NCBI GenBank assembly: GCA_029565685.1
Contig: JAKQNR010000017.1
Location: 62,001-126,000, forward strand
Direction of reading: 5' to 3'
DNA: 64,000 bases
Source of the DNA: a bacterium
Lineage (GTDB): Bacteria; Zhuqueibacterota; Zhuqueibacteria; Residuimicrobiales; Residuimicrobiaceae
The number at the start of each line of letters is the position of its first letter. Position 1 is the stretch's first letter. The notes under the pieces were generated by a model. The model saw only the letters and a list, made by a program, of their open reading frames with translations. It was not told the DNA's origin and made no database searches. The translations under genes were made by a program, and so were the position numbers. Positions 44,308 to 53,271 of this stretch are shown here, one piece after another.

Positions 44308-45060
44308 ATGTCGGAAAAACATTTTCATGAGCAGGTCAGCTTCTCCCAGTCCTACCTGGTTCCGTTTCTGCAGCAGCAGATTCCGGATTTCGAGCGGCAA
44401 AAGGTGCTGGAGGTCGGCTGTGCCGAGGCCGGCTTTCTCCATGTGCTGGCTGCAAGGGGCATGGAGGCGGTCGGCGTGGAGCTGTCGCCGGACCGGGTGC
44501 GGCTTGCCAAGGCCCAGAGTCCGCGGCTGGATGTGCGCGTGGGCGATGTGACCGATCCGCATTTGGCGGAAAAAATCCAGCAGATCTTTGATCTCATCGT
44601 CATCCGCGAGGTGATTGAGCATGTGGCGGATCGGGATGCGCTGTTTGTGAATCTGCGCGCGCTGCTGGCCGATCGGGGACGCGTCTATATCACTTTTCCA
44701 CCGCGGTTTTCCGCTTTTGCAGGTCATCAGCAGATGGGGCGTTCGCTGCTGCGCCGGCTGCCCTATGTGCACCTGTGGCCGGGGTGGCTGTTGCGGCCGG
44801 CCGGCCGTCTTCTCCAGGAACACGACTATTTGATCGAAGAGGTGTTGCGCAACTATCGCATCGGATTGAGCGTGCATGGATTTGAAAAGTACTGCCGCCG
44901 CTACGGTTTTGTCTTTCTGCGCAGAGACCTGTTTCTCATCCGTCCGATCTATCGGCAACGGTTCGGTTGGTCGCCGAAAAAAATTCCATCGCTGCCGGTT
45001 GTGCGCGAGTTCCTGGCCGCCGGCTGCGAATGTCTGCTGCAAAAAAACGCTCTGCCATGA
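44308..45060 (+). CDS. class I SAM-dependent methyltransferase
   Basis: A 250-residue methyltransferase with the AdoMet-binding motif I VLEVGCAEAGFLHVLA at about 33-48, acidic end of strand 2 in GVELSP, motif for strand 4 FDLIVIREVIEHV, and RVYITFPPRFSAF. This matches the Methyltransf_11/23 group, which methylates small molecules, lipids or sugars. AAGGAGG precedes the ATG. Cytoplasmic. No neighbouring gene specifies its substrate. Confidence 0.85.
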   Translation: MSEKHFHEQVSFSQSYLVPFLQQQIPDFERQKVLEVGCAEAGFLHVLAARGMEAVGVELSPDRVRLAKAQSPRLDVRVGDVTDPHLAEKIQQIFDLIVIREVIEHVADRDALFVNLRALLADRGRVYITFPPRFSAFAGHQQMGRSLLRRLPYVHLWPGWLLRPAGRLLQEHDYLIEEVLRNYRIGLSVHGFEKYCRRYGFVFLRRDLFLIRPIYRQRFGWSPKKIPSLPVVREFLAAGCECLLQKNALP

Positions 45061-45065
45061 AAAAG

Positions 45066-45096
45066 AAAAACCCCGCCCGGACAAAGCCTGGCGGGG
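45066..45096 (-). terminator. rho-independent terminator
   Basis: On the minus strand, stem CCCCGCC / GGCGGGG with a 12-nt loop and a T run. It ends the DUF4332 gene and overlaps nothing; it lies just past the convergent methyltransferase stop. Confidence 0.85.
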
Positions 45097-45119
45097 CATG
45101 GCAGCGAGCGGTGCGCCGC

Positions 45120-45536
45120 TTAATACGTGATCATCGGCGGCAATTTCTGCGCCTGGCGGACCCACGATTTGACGCGCTTCAGTCCGGGCAGCGCCTGGAC
45201 CATGCGTTTCTTTCCAGCGTTGTTGATTTTTTCCATTTGTGCCAACAGCGCTGCGGGCTGACGCATTTTAAGTTCCTTGACCGTGTCCACCCCTGCTTTT
45301 TCCAAAAGCTCGGCGTACTGCTTGCCGATGCCTTTGATGCGAAACAGATCGGACATGTTGACCCATTTTAAAATCACCGAGCTTTTAATCCCGGTGGTTT
45401 CGGCCAGCTCTTTGCGGCCTTTGCGGGTGGCGCCTTTCTTTAATAATCCGCGTACGGTTTTGATTCTCGCTTTTTCCATTTTTTTCGACATGGCGGAGCC
45501 AATACCTTCGATCTCAATCAATTTGTAATTCGGCAT
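45120..45536 (-). CDS. DUF4332 helix-hairpin-helix protein
   Basis: A 138-residue protein of tandem helix-hairpin-helix repeats: LIEIEGIGSAMSKKMEKARI, then KTVRGLLKKGATRKGRKELAE, and MSDLFRIKGIGKQYAELLEKAG with KTV-like VDTVKEL. The IEGIG and IKGIG turns are typical of non-specific DNA or nucleotide contact. Strongly basic. AGGAGG precedes the ATG. DUF4332 proteins occur alone or beside membrane proteins; function not established. Single gene with its own terminator. Confidence 0.85.
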   Translation of the reverse strand: MPNYKLIEIEGIGSAMSKKMEKARIKTVRGLLKKGATRKGRKELAETTGIKSSVILKWVNMSDLFRIKGIGKQYAELLEKAGVDTVKELKMRQPAALLAQMEKINNAGKKRMVQALPGLKRVKSWVRQAQKLPPMITY

Positions 45537-45746
45537 GATACGTCCCTCCTGTTGTGAATACTTGATGAAGATAAAGATCTAAATGTTGAAATGCAAGCAT
45601 TATATGAGCAACGGGTGCGCGGGATCAACAATTATGCATTTCCTCTTCGCCTGCCATACGGTTGACGGTTGATAAAATTGTCTTTCGAAACTCATTCAAG
45701 ATCACTATATTTTTCAATACAGGATCAATGAGAATGGGATCATAGC

Positions 45747-46169
45747 ATGATTGTGGTGAATGAAGAGATCCTCATTCCCGACGAGGAGATTCGTTTTACC
45801 ATGTCCCGCAGCAGCGGGCCCGGCGGGCAGAATGTGAACAAAGTGGAGACGCGCGTCACTTTGTGGTTTGATGTCGCGCGCTCACAGGCGCTGTCGGATG
45901 AACAGAAGCAACGCATCCATCAGCGGCTCACCACGCGCATCAATCGCGAAGGAGCGCTTCGAGTCGTCGCTAAAGAACAGCGCAGTCAATCGGCCAACCG
46001 CGAGATCGCGGTGTCGCGATTCATCGCTCTGCTGCGGGAGGCGGTCAAGCCTGAACCGAAACGTCCTAAGCATCGCATTCCGGCCGCTGTTAAAGAAGCC
46101 AGACGTCAGGCTAAACGTCAGCGCAGCCAAATCAAAGAACAGCGGCAAAAACCAAAAGAGTGGGAATAG
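45747..46169 (+). CDS. arfB: alternative ribosome-rescue factor, peptidyl-tRNA hydrolase
   Basis: Releases peptides from ribosomes stalled without a stop codon. 140 residues, the size of ArfB (YaeJ). The catalytic GGQ loop is in SRSSGPGGQNVNKVETRV at residues 20-37. The remainder of the release-factor domain 3 follows (LWFDVARSQALSDEQ, KEQRSQSANREIA). The C-terminal tail from about 108 is very basic (ARRQAKRQRSQIKEQRQK), the part that enters the mRNA channel. No codon-recognition domain, which separates it from RF1/RF2. Its end is adjacent to, and may overlap, the next gene's start. Confidence 0.93.
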   Translation: MIVVNEEILIPDEEIRFTMSRSSGPGGQNVNKVETRVTLWFDVARSQALSDEQKQRIHQRLTTRINREGALRVVAKEQRSQSANREIAVSRFIALLREAVKPEPKRPKHRIPAAVKEARRQAKRQRSQIKEQRQKPKEWE

Positions 46170-46174
46170 AACAC

Positions 46175-48112
46175 ATGTCTGTTCACAGATCCGTTTACAG
46201 AATCCTGGTCATAGGCTGGCTGGCTGCCGCGGCGCTGTCGGCGGAGACGACCATCAAAGAGACCTATCAAATTCCCATGCGGGACGGCACGCTGCTGGCC
46301 ACCGATGTCTACCGGCCTGCGGTCAACAAAGCCTACCCGGTCCTGCTGCATCGCACGCCCTACGGCAAAGGGGATCAAATTATTCCGGAGGCGTTGGTCT
46401 CCGTCCTTATCACGATCAAAGGCTATGCCCTGGTGTTTCAGGACACCCGCGGCCGCTACGCCTCACAGGGCGTTGATTCGGTTTTTTTCACCGACGGCTG
46501 GGGCGCGTTGCAGGATGGCTATGACACGGTCGACTGGCTGGCCAAACAGCCGTGGTGCAACGGTCGCGTGGCGGTCTTCGGCGCTTCCGCCAGCGGCATC
46601 ACCACTTACAGGGCTGTGGGCAGTTTACACCCGGCTATCAAATGCGCGGTGGCCATCGTCGCGCCCACCGACCTCTATCGTCAGGCGATCTATCCAGGCG
46701 GGGAATTCGCTAAAGCGCTGGTGGAGGGCTGGGTCGCCGGCCAGGGCAGCCTGTACATGATCGATTATATGCATCAATTCCCCTACTATGGTCCTCTTTG
46801 GGATGAGATGAATCTGCACACCCGCACTGATTCGATCCATGTACCCATTCTGCACATCGGCGGCTGGTATGACTGTTTCTCCGCCGGTCCTGTGGCTGCT
46901 TTCAATGATCTGATCCCTTTCGCGCCGCAGAAATTGATCATGGGCCCGTGGATCCATCACACCGTGGGCTCAAACAGTCAAGTAGGCCAGATCACCTATC
47001 CGAGTGCGGATTTTAACGTGATAGGAGAGGCGTTCTCCTGGTTCGATAAATGGATGACCGACGGGACAGCGCCAGCGGCTAAACCGGAGGTGCATTATTA
47101 TCTCATGGGCGACCCGGCCAAACCGCGGGACGGCGGATGCCGCTGGCTGCAGGCAGAGGCCTGGCCCCCGGCTAACGCCCAGCGCATGACCTGGTATCTG
47201 AATGAATCCGGCGCCCTGACCACGCAACCGGGGCAAACGGAGAACCAGCTCAACTATACCTATGATCCCGCCCATCCGGTTATGACTCTAGGCGGCAATA
47301 ATCTCAATCTGCAGGCCGGCCCCATGGATCAGCGGCCGGTCGATGCCCGGCCGGATGTGCTCGGCTTTGTCTCTGCGCCGTTGAGCGAGCCGCTGCGCAT
47401 GGAGGGCTATGGCCGCGGTTTGTTCTATGTGTCCAGCGATCAACCGGACACGGATTTCACCCTTAAACTGATCGATGTGTATCCCGATGGCAGAGAGATG
47501 CTGGTGGTAGACGGCATTCAGCGCGCACGGTTTCGTTTCGGCTGCCTGCCCGCTCAGGTGAGCTGGTTGCAGCCGGGCTTGGTCGATTCGCTCTCAATCA
47601 CGCTGCCGCCGACGGCGTTGGTTTTCAGCGCCGGTCATCGCATCAAGATCGCTCTGTCCTCCAGCAATTATCCGCGCTTTGAGCTCAATCCGAATAACGA
47701 TCTGGATCCCAATGATCGCAGTCAGTCCCGAATCGCCGTTAATGCCATTCATTTCGGCGGAACCTGGAGATCGCGTATCGAACTGCCGGTGCTGCAATCG
47801 ACCAGCGGAATAACGCAGACCAAGGCGTTGCCGCAGGCGTTCACGTTGTCGCCGGCTTTTCCCAATCCCTTCAACAGCTCGGTGCGGCTGGATTATCAAT
47901 TAGCGCATTCAGCCCGGGTGCATGCAGCAGTATACACGGTGACCGGGGAGAGGGTGTGCACGCTCCTGCACGGCCGGCAAAACGGCGGAGAGCATCGGCT
48001 CGGCTGGAGCGGCGACAACGAACGGGGCGTGTCCATGCCCAGCGGGGTTTATATGATCCGGCTGCAGGTGGACGATCAAGTGCGGACACAAAAGGTAACA
48101 CTAGTGCGCTAA
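46175..48112 (+). CDS. CocE/NonD-type hydrolase with T9SS sorting domain
   Basis: Secreted alpha/beta hydrolase of the X-Pro dipeptidyl peptidase/CocE family, 645 residues. The start is the ATG at 46175 before signal MSVHRSVYRILVIGWLAAAA; a GTG at 46160 is an alternative. IPMRDGTLLATDVYRP opens the catalytic domain, FQDTRGRYASQG follows, and the nucleophile lies in FGASASGITTY. MGPWIHHT carries the catalytic His. Residues about 370-560 form the C-terminal jelly roll. The last 80 residues (FPNPFNSSVRLDY, YTVTGERV, SGVYMIRL) are a type A sorting domain. It should be an outer-membrane-exported esterase or peptidase. Confidence 0.9.
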   Translation: MSVHRSVYRILVIGWLAAAALSAETTIKETYQIPMRDGTLLATDVYRPAVNKAYPVLLHRTPYGKGDQIIPEALVSVLITIKGYALVFQDTRGRYASQGVDSVFFTDGWGALQDGYDTVDWLAKQPWCNGRVAVFGASASGITTYRAVGSLHPAIKCAVAIVAPTDLYRQAIYPGGEFAKALVEGWVAGQGSLYMIDYMHQFPYYGPLWDEMNLHTRTDSIHVPILHIGGWYDCFSAGPVAAFNDLIPFAPQKLIMGPWIHHTVGSNSQVGQITYPSADFNVIGEAFSWFDKWMTDGTAPAAKPEVHYYLMGDPAKPRDGGCRWLQAEAWPPANAQRMTWYLNESGALTTQPGQTENQLNYTYDPAHPVMTLGGNNLNLQAGPMDQRPVDARPDVLGFVSAPLSEPLRMEGYGRGLFYVSSDQPDTDFTLKLIDVYPDGREMLVVDGIQRARFRFGCLPAQVSWLQPGLVDSLSITLPPTALVFSAGHRIKIALSSSNYPRFELNPNNDLDPNDRSQSRIAVNAIHFGGTWRSRIELPVLQSTSGITQTKALPQAFTLSPAFPNPFNSSVRLDYQLAHSARVHAAVYTVTGERVCTLLHGRQNGGEHRLGWSGDNERGVSMPSGVYMIRLQVDDQVRTQKVTLVR

Positions 48113-48131
48113 TCGGGAATTTCAGAATCTC

Positions 48132-50087
48132 ATGCTGCAAATCAACGATCTCTCGTTCAGTATCGGCGAGCGCGAGCTGTTAAAAAGGGTGAACTGGGTG
48201 ATCAATCCCGGACGCCGGGTGGCACTGATCGGTCCCAACGGAGCGGGCAAGACTACGTTGCTGCGCATTCTCAACCAAGAGCTGGCGCCGACCTCCGGGG
48301 TGCTGATAAAACCCAAGGGCTATCGCATCGGCTATCTTCCGCAGGAGGAACTTCCGGACGCCGAGGAGCCCATTCTGGATATGGTGCTGCAGGGTTTTCC
48401 GGAAGTGATGAGTCTGGAAGAGCAGATCTATGATCTGCATCAAAAGCTGGAACAGGGGGGCGATCTTCCCGTTGAATGGTTAGAGCGGCTCGGCGTTTTG
48501 GAATTTCGTTATGATGCGCTCGGTGGATACGCCCTGGAGAACCAGGCCAAGGCGATTCTATCGGGTCTGGGATTTTCCATCGCTGATTTGCGCCGTCCAT
48601 TGTCCGTGTTCAGCGGCGGGTGGCGCATGCGGGTATATCTGGCGCGTCTGCTGCTGATCGCACCGGATCTGCTGCTGCTGGACGAGCCCACCAATCATCT
48701 CGACCTGCCGGCACTGGAATGGCTGGAGCAGTATCTGCTTTCCTTTGCGGGCAGCATGGTGCTGGTATCGCACGATCGATTTTTCATTGATCGTTTAGCG
48801 GAAGAGATCTGCGAACTGGAGAACGGGCGTCTGGTTCCTTACACGGGCAATTACCATTTCTACGAAAAGCAAAAAGCGCTGATCCGGGAGCAAGCGCTCA
48901 AAAAGCAGCAGGCGTTGGCCGAGGAGAGAGAGCGGCAACAGAAATTCATCGACCGGTTCCGCTACAAGGCCACCAAGGCGGCCCAGGTGCAGAGCCGCAT
49001 CAAGCAGCTGGAAAAAATGGAGGAGGTGGAATGGACGCCGCCGCCGGCGCGTTCTCTGTCCTTCACTCTGCGGGCGGAGACCACCAGCTTCAGGGAGGTA
49101 GTAAAGATATCCGATCTCTATTACCGCTATGCCGGTCCATGGGTTCTGGAGGCGCTGAATCTGTCGATCTATCGCGGCGATCGTCTGGCGTTGGTGGGCG
49201 TCAACGGTGCGGGCAAAACCACGCTGACCAGGTTGATATGTTCTCAACTGACGCCGGAACGGGGAAGCTTGCGCATCGGAGAGCGGGTGCAGATCGGCTA
49301 TTATGCGCAGCATCAGATTGAGGCGTTGACGCCGGACGCGACGGCGTATGAGGAAGTGGCGTCGACCATCCGCCATGCGCTGCTGCCGCGGGTGCGCGAT
49401 GGTCTGGGTTTGTTCGGTTTTCACGGCGACGATGTGTTCAAACCGATCCGCGTGCTGTCCGGCGGGGAAAAAGCGCGCGTGTCGTTGACGAAAATTCTTT
49501 TATCCCCGGTCAATTTTTTGATCATGGACGAACCGACCAACCATCTGGATCTGGCCTCCAAGGAGGCGTTGGAAGAGGCGCTGTCCGGATTTGATGGAAC
49601 GCTGCTGCTGATTTCCCACGACCGGTATTTCCTCGACAAACTGGTGCACCGGGTGATCGAGCTGAAGGACGGGCGTCTGCGCGAGTTCGAGGGCAATTAT
49701 TCGGATTATTTGAACAAGCGCCGGCTTGAATCCCTCAACGAGCGTGAAACAGAATCCGAACCTGCTGTGGAAAAAGAGATCTCGGCGAAAAAGAACAAGG
49801 AGCAGAAACGGCAGGAGGCGGAGGCCCGTCAATCCATCAGCAAGGAACGCAATTTTCTTAGAGCGGAGATCGAGAAAACAGAAGCTCGCATCGCCCATCT
49901 GGAAGCGCAAAAACTGGAAACCGAACAGCTGCTGGGACAGCCGGACAGTTATAAGGATGGCGCCTCCGCTGCGCGATTGACCAGGGAGTACAGCGCCATC
50001 AAAACCGAACTCGAACAGCTGCTGGACAAATGGGCGGCGCTGCAGACAGAGTATGAAGTTTTACTGGAACGGCTGAAAAGCCGATAG
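48132..50087 (+). CDS. ABC-F family ATP-binding protein
   Basis: Soluble tandem ATPase of 651 residues acting on the ribosome, not a transporter: no membrane segments. First domain: Walker A GPNGAGKTTLL, signature FSGGWRMRVYLARLL, Walker B LLLLDEPTNHLD. The linker at about 245-310 is charged and helical (QQALAEERERQQKFIDRF, ARSRIKQLE-like QSRIKQLEKME). Second domain: GVNGAGKTTLTRLI, LSGGEKARVSLTKILL, LIMDEPTNHLDLAS. The C-terminal coiled coil (about 530-651) is of the Uup/EttA-relative kind. Could aid translation or antibiotic tolerance; subfamily not assigned. Confidence 0.93.
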   Translation: MLQINDLSFSIGERELLKRVNWVINPGRRVALIGPNGAGKTTLLRILNQELAPTSGVLIKPKGYRIGYLPQEELPDAEEPILDMVLQGFPEVMSLEEQIYDLHQKLEQGGDLPVEWLERLGVLEFRYDALGGYALENQAKAILSGLGFSIADLRRPLSVFSGGWRMRVYLARLLLIAPDLLLLDEPTNHLDLPALEWLEQYLLSFAGSMVLVSHDRFFIDRLAEEICELENGRLVPYTGNYHFYEKQKALIREQALKKQQALAEERERQQKFIDRFRYKATKAAQVQSRIKQLEKMEEVEWTPPPARSLSFTLRAETTSFREVVKISDLYYRYAGPWVLEALNLSIYRGDRLALVGVNGAGKTTLTRLICSQLTPERGSLRIGERVQIGYYAQHQIEALTPDATAYEEVASTIRHALLPRVRDGLGLFGFHGDDVFKPIRVLSGGEKARVSLTKILLSPVNFLIMDEPTNHLDLASKEALEEALSGFDGTLLLISHDRYFLDKLVHRVIELKDGRLREFEGNYSDYLNKRRLESLNERETESEPAVEKEISAKKNKEQKRQEAEARQSISKERNFLRAEIEKTEARIAHLEAQKLETEQLLGQPDSYKDGASAARLTREYSAIKTELEQLLDKWAALQTEYEVLLERLKSR

Positions 50088-50143
50088 GCCCGATGCGGCC
50101 GTGGAGTACGATCAAAAACCTCCAACCTGAAAGGAGCGAACCT

Positions 50144-50704
50144 ATGCGTTCATCGAAACGACTGGCGGCTGCAGGCCTGGCCCTTTGGCTCGGCCTCTCC
50201 GTCCCTTGTCTTCAATCACAGACCAATCAGGCCAAAATAAGGAAACCTAACACCATGATTACCGATCGACTGGAAAACGCTCACAAGTATTATGCGCTTC
50301 ATCCCAGGTTTGCCAAGGCTTTTGCTTTTTTGCAGAATCCGGAGCTGGCCAAACTGGAGCATGGAAAACATGTTATCGACGGAGACAAGATCTATGCCTC
50401 CATCGGTCTGAACAAGGGCCGGAAGAAAAATGAAGCCCTGCTGGAAGCGCACCGCAAATACATCGACATTCAGTATGTCATCGAGGGTTATGATGAGATG
50501 GGCTGGAGCAATGTGGATGATTGCCGGGTGATCGCAACGCCGTACAAACCGGACGGCGATATCGAGTTTTTCGCCGACAAGCCGACGCTTTACAAAAAGG
50601 TGCAGGCCGGACAGTTCGCCATTTTTTTTCCGGAAGATGCGCATGCTCCGGTGATCAGCGACGGCGATATTCTGAAAGTGGTCATCAAAGTCGCTGTCGA
50701 TTAA
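50144..50704 (+). CDS. YhcH/YjgK/YiaL family protein with signal peptide
   Basis: A 186-residue protein of the cupin-like YhcH family, found with sialic acid and plant-sugar catabolism. The start is the ATG at 50144, seven bases after AAGGAG, giving a signal MRSSKRLAAAGLALWLGLSV before the domain. The domain begins at MITDRLENAHKYYALHP and keeps HRKYIDIQYVIEGYDEMGW, with the His and Glu that bind metal, and FFPEDAHAPVI with two more. Characterised relatives are cytoplasmic, so export is unusual. Translation from the internal ATG at 50255 would give the ordinary cytoplasmic form. Confidence 0.85.
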   Translation: MRSSKRLAAAGLALWLGLSVPCLQSQTNQAKIRKPNTMITDRLENAHKYYALHPRFAKAFAFLQNPELAKLEHGKHVIDGDKIYASIGLNKGRKKNEALLEAHRKYIDIQYVIEGYDEMGWSNVDDCRVIATPYKPDGDIEFFADKPTLYKKVQAGQFAIFFPEDAHAPVISDGDILKVVIKVAVD

Positions 50705-50738
50705 CACGCCGGCGCGCGCCGGGTCTGGGGTGAAAAGT

Positions 50739-52187
50739 TCAGCGCACGAACTGCAGAGCGTAGAGATGGGCGTCTTTCATCGCCAGGCGTAACCGGATAG
50801 GTCGGCCGGCCAAGGCGGCCACGGATTCGCCGTGCGCCCAGACCACCGCTCGGTTGAGCTCATTGCCGATCAATGGCTTGCAGTCCGCCAGGGCGAATCC
50901 AGGCAGGGGTTGACCCGACTCGTCGCAGATCTCTACGCTGATCTGTCCGGCCGCTGAGGTGCGAAAATTGAGCAGCAGCCGTTCGCCGGAAAAGGTCAGG
51001 ATCTTGCTCAGCATCTCCCCGCCTTGGTATCCTGCGGTCAGGGAGGCAAAGCCGTCGCGCCTCAGGGAATACCGGTGCAGGCAAGCGGACGGTTGCGCAT
51101 AATTCTGGTTCACATAGATCGACATCTCATTCTCGCCTGTGGGCACGACGTTGAGCGCCGGATAGTTGCTGCGCGAGACCCAGTTGGACCAGCCGATTCC
51201 GGGTGCGATGAACGCCTCCATAAACGTACGGTCGTAGACCGCGCCGCCCCGGGAGGTCATCAGCACCACATCCGAACAGTCGTTGAAATAGCCGGGATCC
51301 ACGTTAATCTGCCGCGCCTGCTCCTCGGAGAGCACCCGACGGTTGGGCATAAACCTCGCTGCCACGGCGATGTAAAGATGGGGCGCGTTGAAATAGGCAT
51401 GGGTCTGATTGATGTAGATATGCTCCATCGGCGTATCGCCAAAGCTCATGGCGGTCGGTTCGCTCCAGTGGATGAAATCCGTCGAGGTGCTGCGGCTGAC
51501 GGTGCGAAAGCCGGCGTAGCCGTCTCCGGTCCAGGTGCGAAAGTAACAGAGATACCGCTTCTCTGCATCTGACCAGAAGGAGACGTTTTGCGAGTCAAAC
51601 AGTCCTTTCCTGAGCACCGGCTCGGCGCCGCGGCGCTGCCAGTGAATGCCGTCGGCGGATACGAAAGCCATCAGTCCGCTTTTTTCAGTGCCGGCCAGAG
51701 CTTTGAAGCGTTCTTCGGCCGGCGCCTGGGGGCAGGTGTCCAGAAACGGACTGAAATTATGGGTGGCCGGCGCCGCGTCAGCGAGGATGACGTTGTTCCT
51801 CCAGCTGTCGTTTATTTTAAATAGCCCCAGCTCCGGCTTGCTCCAGGTGATGCCGTCCTGAGATTCGGCATAGCAGGTCGATTCAAGATTGCTGCCGTCG
51901 GCTTTTGCCCTGGGCAGACCGCGATAGTAGAGCCGGTATAGCGATCCGTCCTTGATGACGGTGCTGTAGCCGCAGAAAGCGCCTTCCCAGGGTTTGTCGA
52001 AACGCAGAACAATCCCTTCATCTCGGGGCTCATGCAGAACCAACCGTACCTGCTGCAGCTTTTCGATCAGATAGTCATCCACCAGCAATTCCCGCCGATC
52101 GTTCAACTCGAGCGGTTTATCGCCCGATGCGGCGGGCGATAAACCCGCGAGCAGCAGGCCCAGGGTTTGCAGTAGGCGTTTGTTCAT
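50739..52187 (-). CDS. secreted five-bladed-propeller glycosidase-like protein
   Basis: A 482-residue exported protein starting at the ATG at 52187, after GGAG and overlapping the stop of the MurG-like gene. Signal: MNKRLLQTLGLLLAGLSPAASG. The family opening is NDRRELLVDDYLIEKLQ, seen in many secreted proteins of Planctomycetota and FCB bacteria. Repeated motifs such as YRLYYRG, ESQDGITWSKPELG and ADGIHWQRRG are typical of GH43/GH32-like propellers. A beta-sandwich end (LLNFRTSAAGQISVEICDESG) follows. Catalytic acids could not be assigned; a carbohydrate-cleaving or -binding role is likely. Confidence 0.72.
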   Translation of the reverse strand: MNKRLLQTLGLLLAGLSPAASGDKPLELNDRRELLVDDYLIEKLQQVRLVLHEPRDEGIVLRFDKPWEGAFCGYSTVIKDGSLYRLYYRGLPRAKADGSNLESTCYAESQDGITWSKPELGLFKINDSWRNNVILADAAPATHNFSPFLDTCPQAPAEERFKALAGTEKSGLMAFVSADGIHWQRRGAEPVLRKGLFDSQNVSFWSDAEKRYLCYFRTWTGDGYAGFRTVSRSTSTDFIHWSEPTAMSFGDTPMEHIYINQTHAYFNAPHLYIAVAARFMPNRRVLSEEQARQINVDPGYFNDCSDVVLMTSRGGAVYDRTFMEAFIAPGIGWSNWVSRSNYPALNVVPTGENEMSIYVNQNYAQPSACLHRYSLRRDGFASLTAGYQGGEMLSKILTFSGERLLLNFRTSAAGQISVEICDESGQPLPGFALADCKPLIGNELNRAVVWAHGESVAALAGRPIRLRLAMKDAHLYALQFVR

Positions 52188-53269
52188 TTCACATACTCCA
52201 ATATTCGTTCGGCCGCTGTTTCCGCTCCGTGGTTGGCGATGAAGGGCCACAGGGCCGGCTTGGCCGCTGCCTTTTGCAGGGCCTCCTGCCAGCGACCGGC
52301 GTTGAAATCCTCCATCGACATCTCTTCGCACACCGCGTAGCGGCTAAGAGCCTGCCGCAAAATCGGATCCTCGCAAAAATCATTGCGCGTCACATATACC
52401 AGCGGTGTCTGGTTGGCGATGACCTCCGCCACCAGGCTGTAGCCCGGCTTGGACAGGATGACATCGCAGCCTCGGACCATATCCTGAAAGGGAAGCCGGC
52501 CTTCGGGTATGCAGGTGATGGTGTCGGCCTGCAGAGCCGGCGAGGTGGTGATAAAGCGCCAGTCCGACAACTTTTCTAATGCAGCGGCCGGTACATGGCC
52601 GATGTCCGCTTGCCGCAGTCCAAGCAGAATTGTTTTTTTCTTGGTGTCGACAAAATCGGCCAGCCGGCTGCGCGCCTGTTCTCGGCTCAGAGAGGACCGA
52701 CGCGCCACCAGCGGCAGGTCAACGATGTTGGTGAAAACAGACATGTCGCCGTGAAAAGGCAGGCGCAGAAGCAGGTCAGCCTTGCGGTAATCCGCACGGA
52801 TGTCCTCAATAACCGGCGCATAATGCGGAAAATCCGCCAGCCAGTCCTGATAGATCCAGTCCCAGGTGAAATTGGCTGCAGCGATCGCCGGCAGGCGCAG
52901 CGCTGCGGCGGCGGCAAACGCCAGAGGGGTGATATCGCTCACGATCGCGGTGATTTTTTCCCGGGTCAGAAAAGCGATCTCCTGGTCGAGCAATTTCTGT
53001 TTTCGTTCGATCAGGTCCGCATAAGCAGCTAGAGTGGCGGCGCGGTCCACGTGATAGCTGGTGGATTGCAGGGCGCCGACATCCAGACGGGTGGCGTGAT
53101 AGTGGAACTGGAAGGAATGCAATTCTTCGAAAAGCCAGGCAGCCGCAGAGGTGCGCACATGCACGGTTGCATTCGGCCGGCGGCGAAACAGCTCTTTGAG
53201 GATCTCCACGGAACGGACCGTGTGGCCATAGCCATGACCGGTGATGTAATAGGCGATGACGATGGACAT
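52184..53269 (-). CDS. MurG-like glycosyltransferase (L-arabinokinase N-terminal-domain type)
   Basis: A 361-residue GT-B fold protein. The opening IAYYITGHGYGHTVRSVEIL matches the MurG/GT28-like group and in particular the N-terminal domain of plant L-arabinokinase (AYYVTGHGFGH). The nucleotide-sugar binding C-terminal half has VILSKPGYSLVAEVIANQTPLVY, the MurG-type Gly-rich loop, and RNDFCEDPIL. Cytoplasmic. Its stop overlaps the start of the propeller gene and it starts three bases after the OPT transporter stop, so the three minus-strand genes form one unit. Donor and acceptor unknown. Confidence 0.8.
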   Translation of the reverse strand: MSIVIAYYITGHGYGHTVRSVEILKELFRRRPNATVHVRTSAAAWLFEELHSFQFHYHATRLDVGALQSTSYHVDRAATLAAYADLIERKQKLLDQEIAFLTREKITAIVSDITPLAFAAAAALRLPAIAAANFTWDWIYQDWLADFPHYAPVIEDIRADYRKADLLLRLPFHGDMSVFTNIVDLPLVARRSSLSREQARSRLADFVDTKKKTILLGLRQADIGHVPAAALEKLSDWRFITTSPALQADTITCIPEGRLPFQDMVRGCDVILSKPGYSLVAEVIANQTPLVYVTRNDFCEDPILRQALSRYAVCEEMSMEDFNAGRWQEALQKAAAKPALWPFIANHGAETAAERILEYVK

Positions 53270-53271
53270 GA

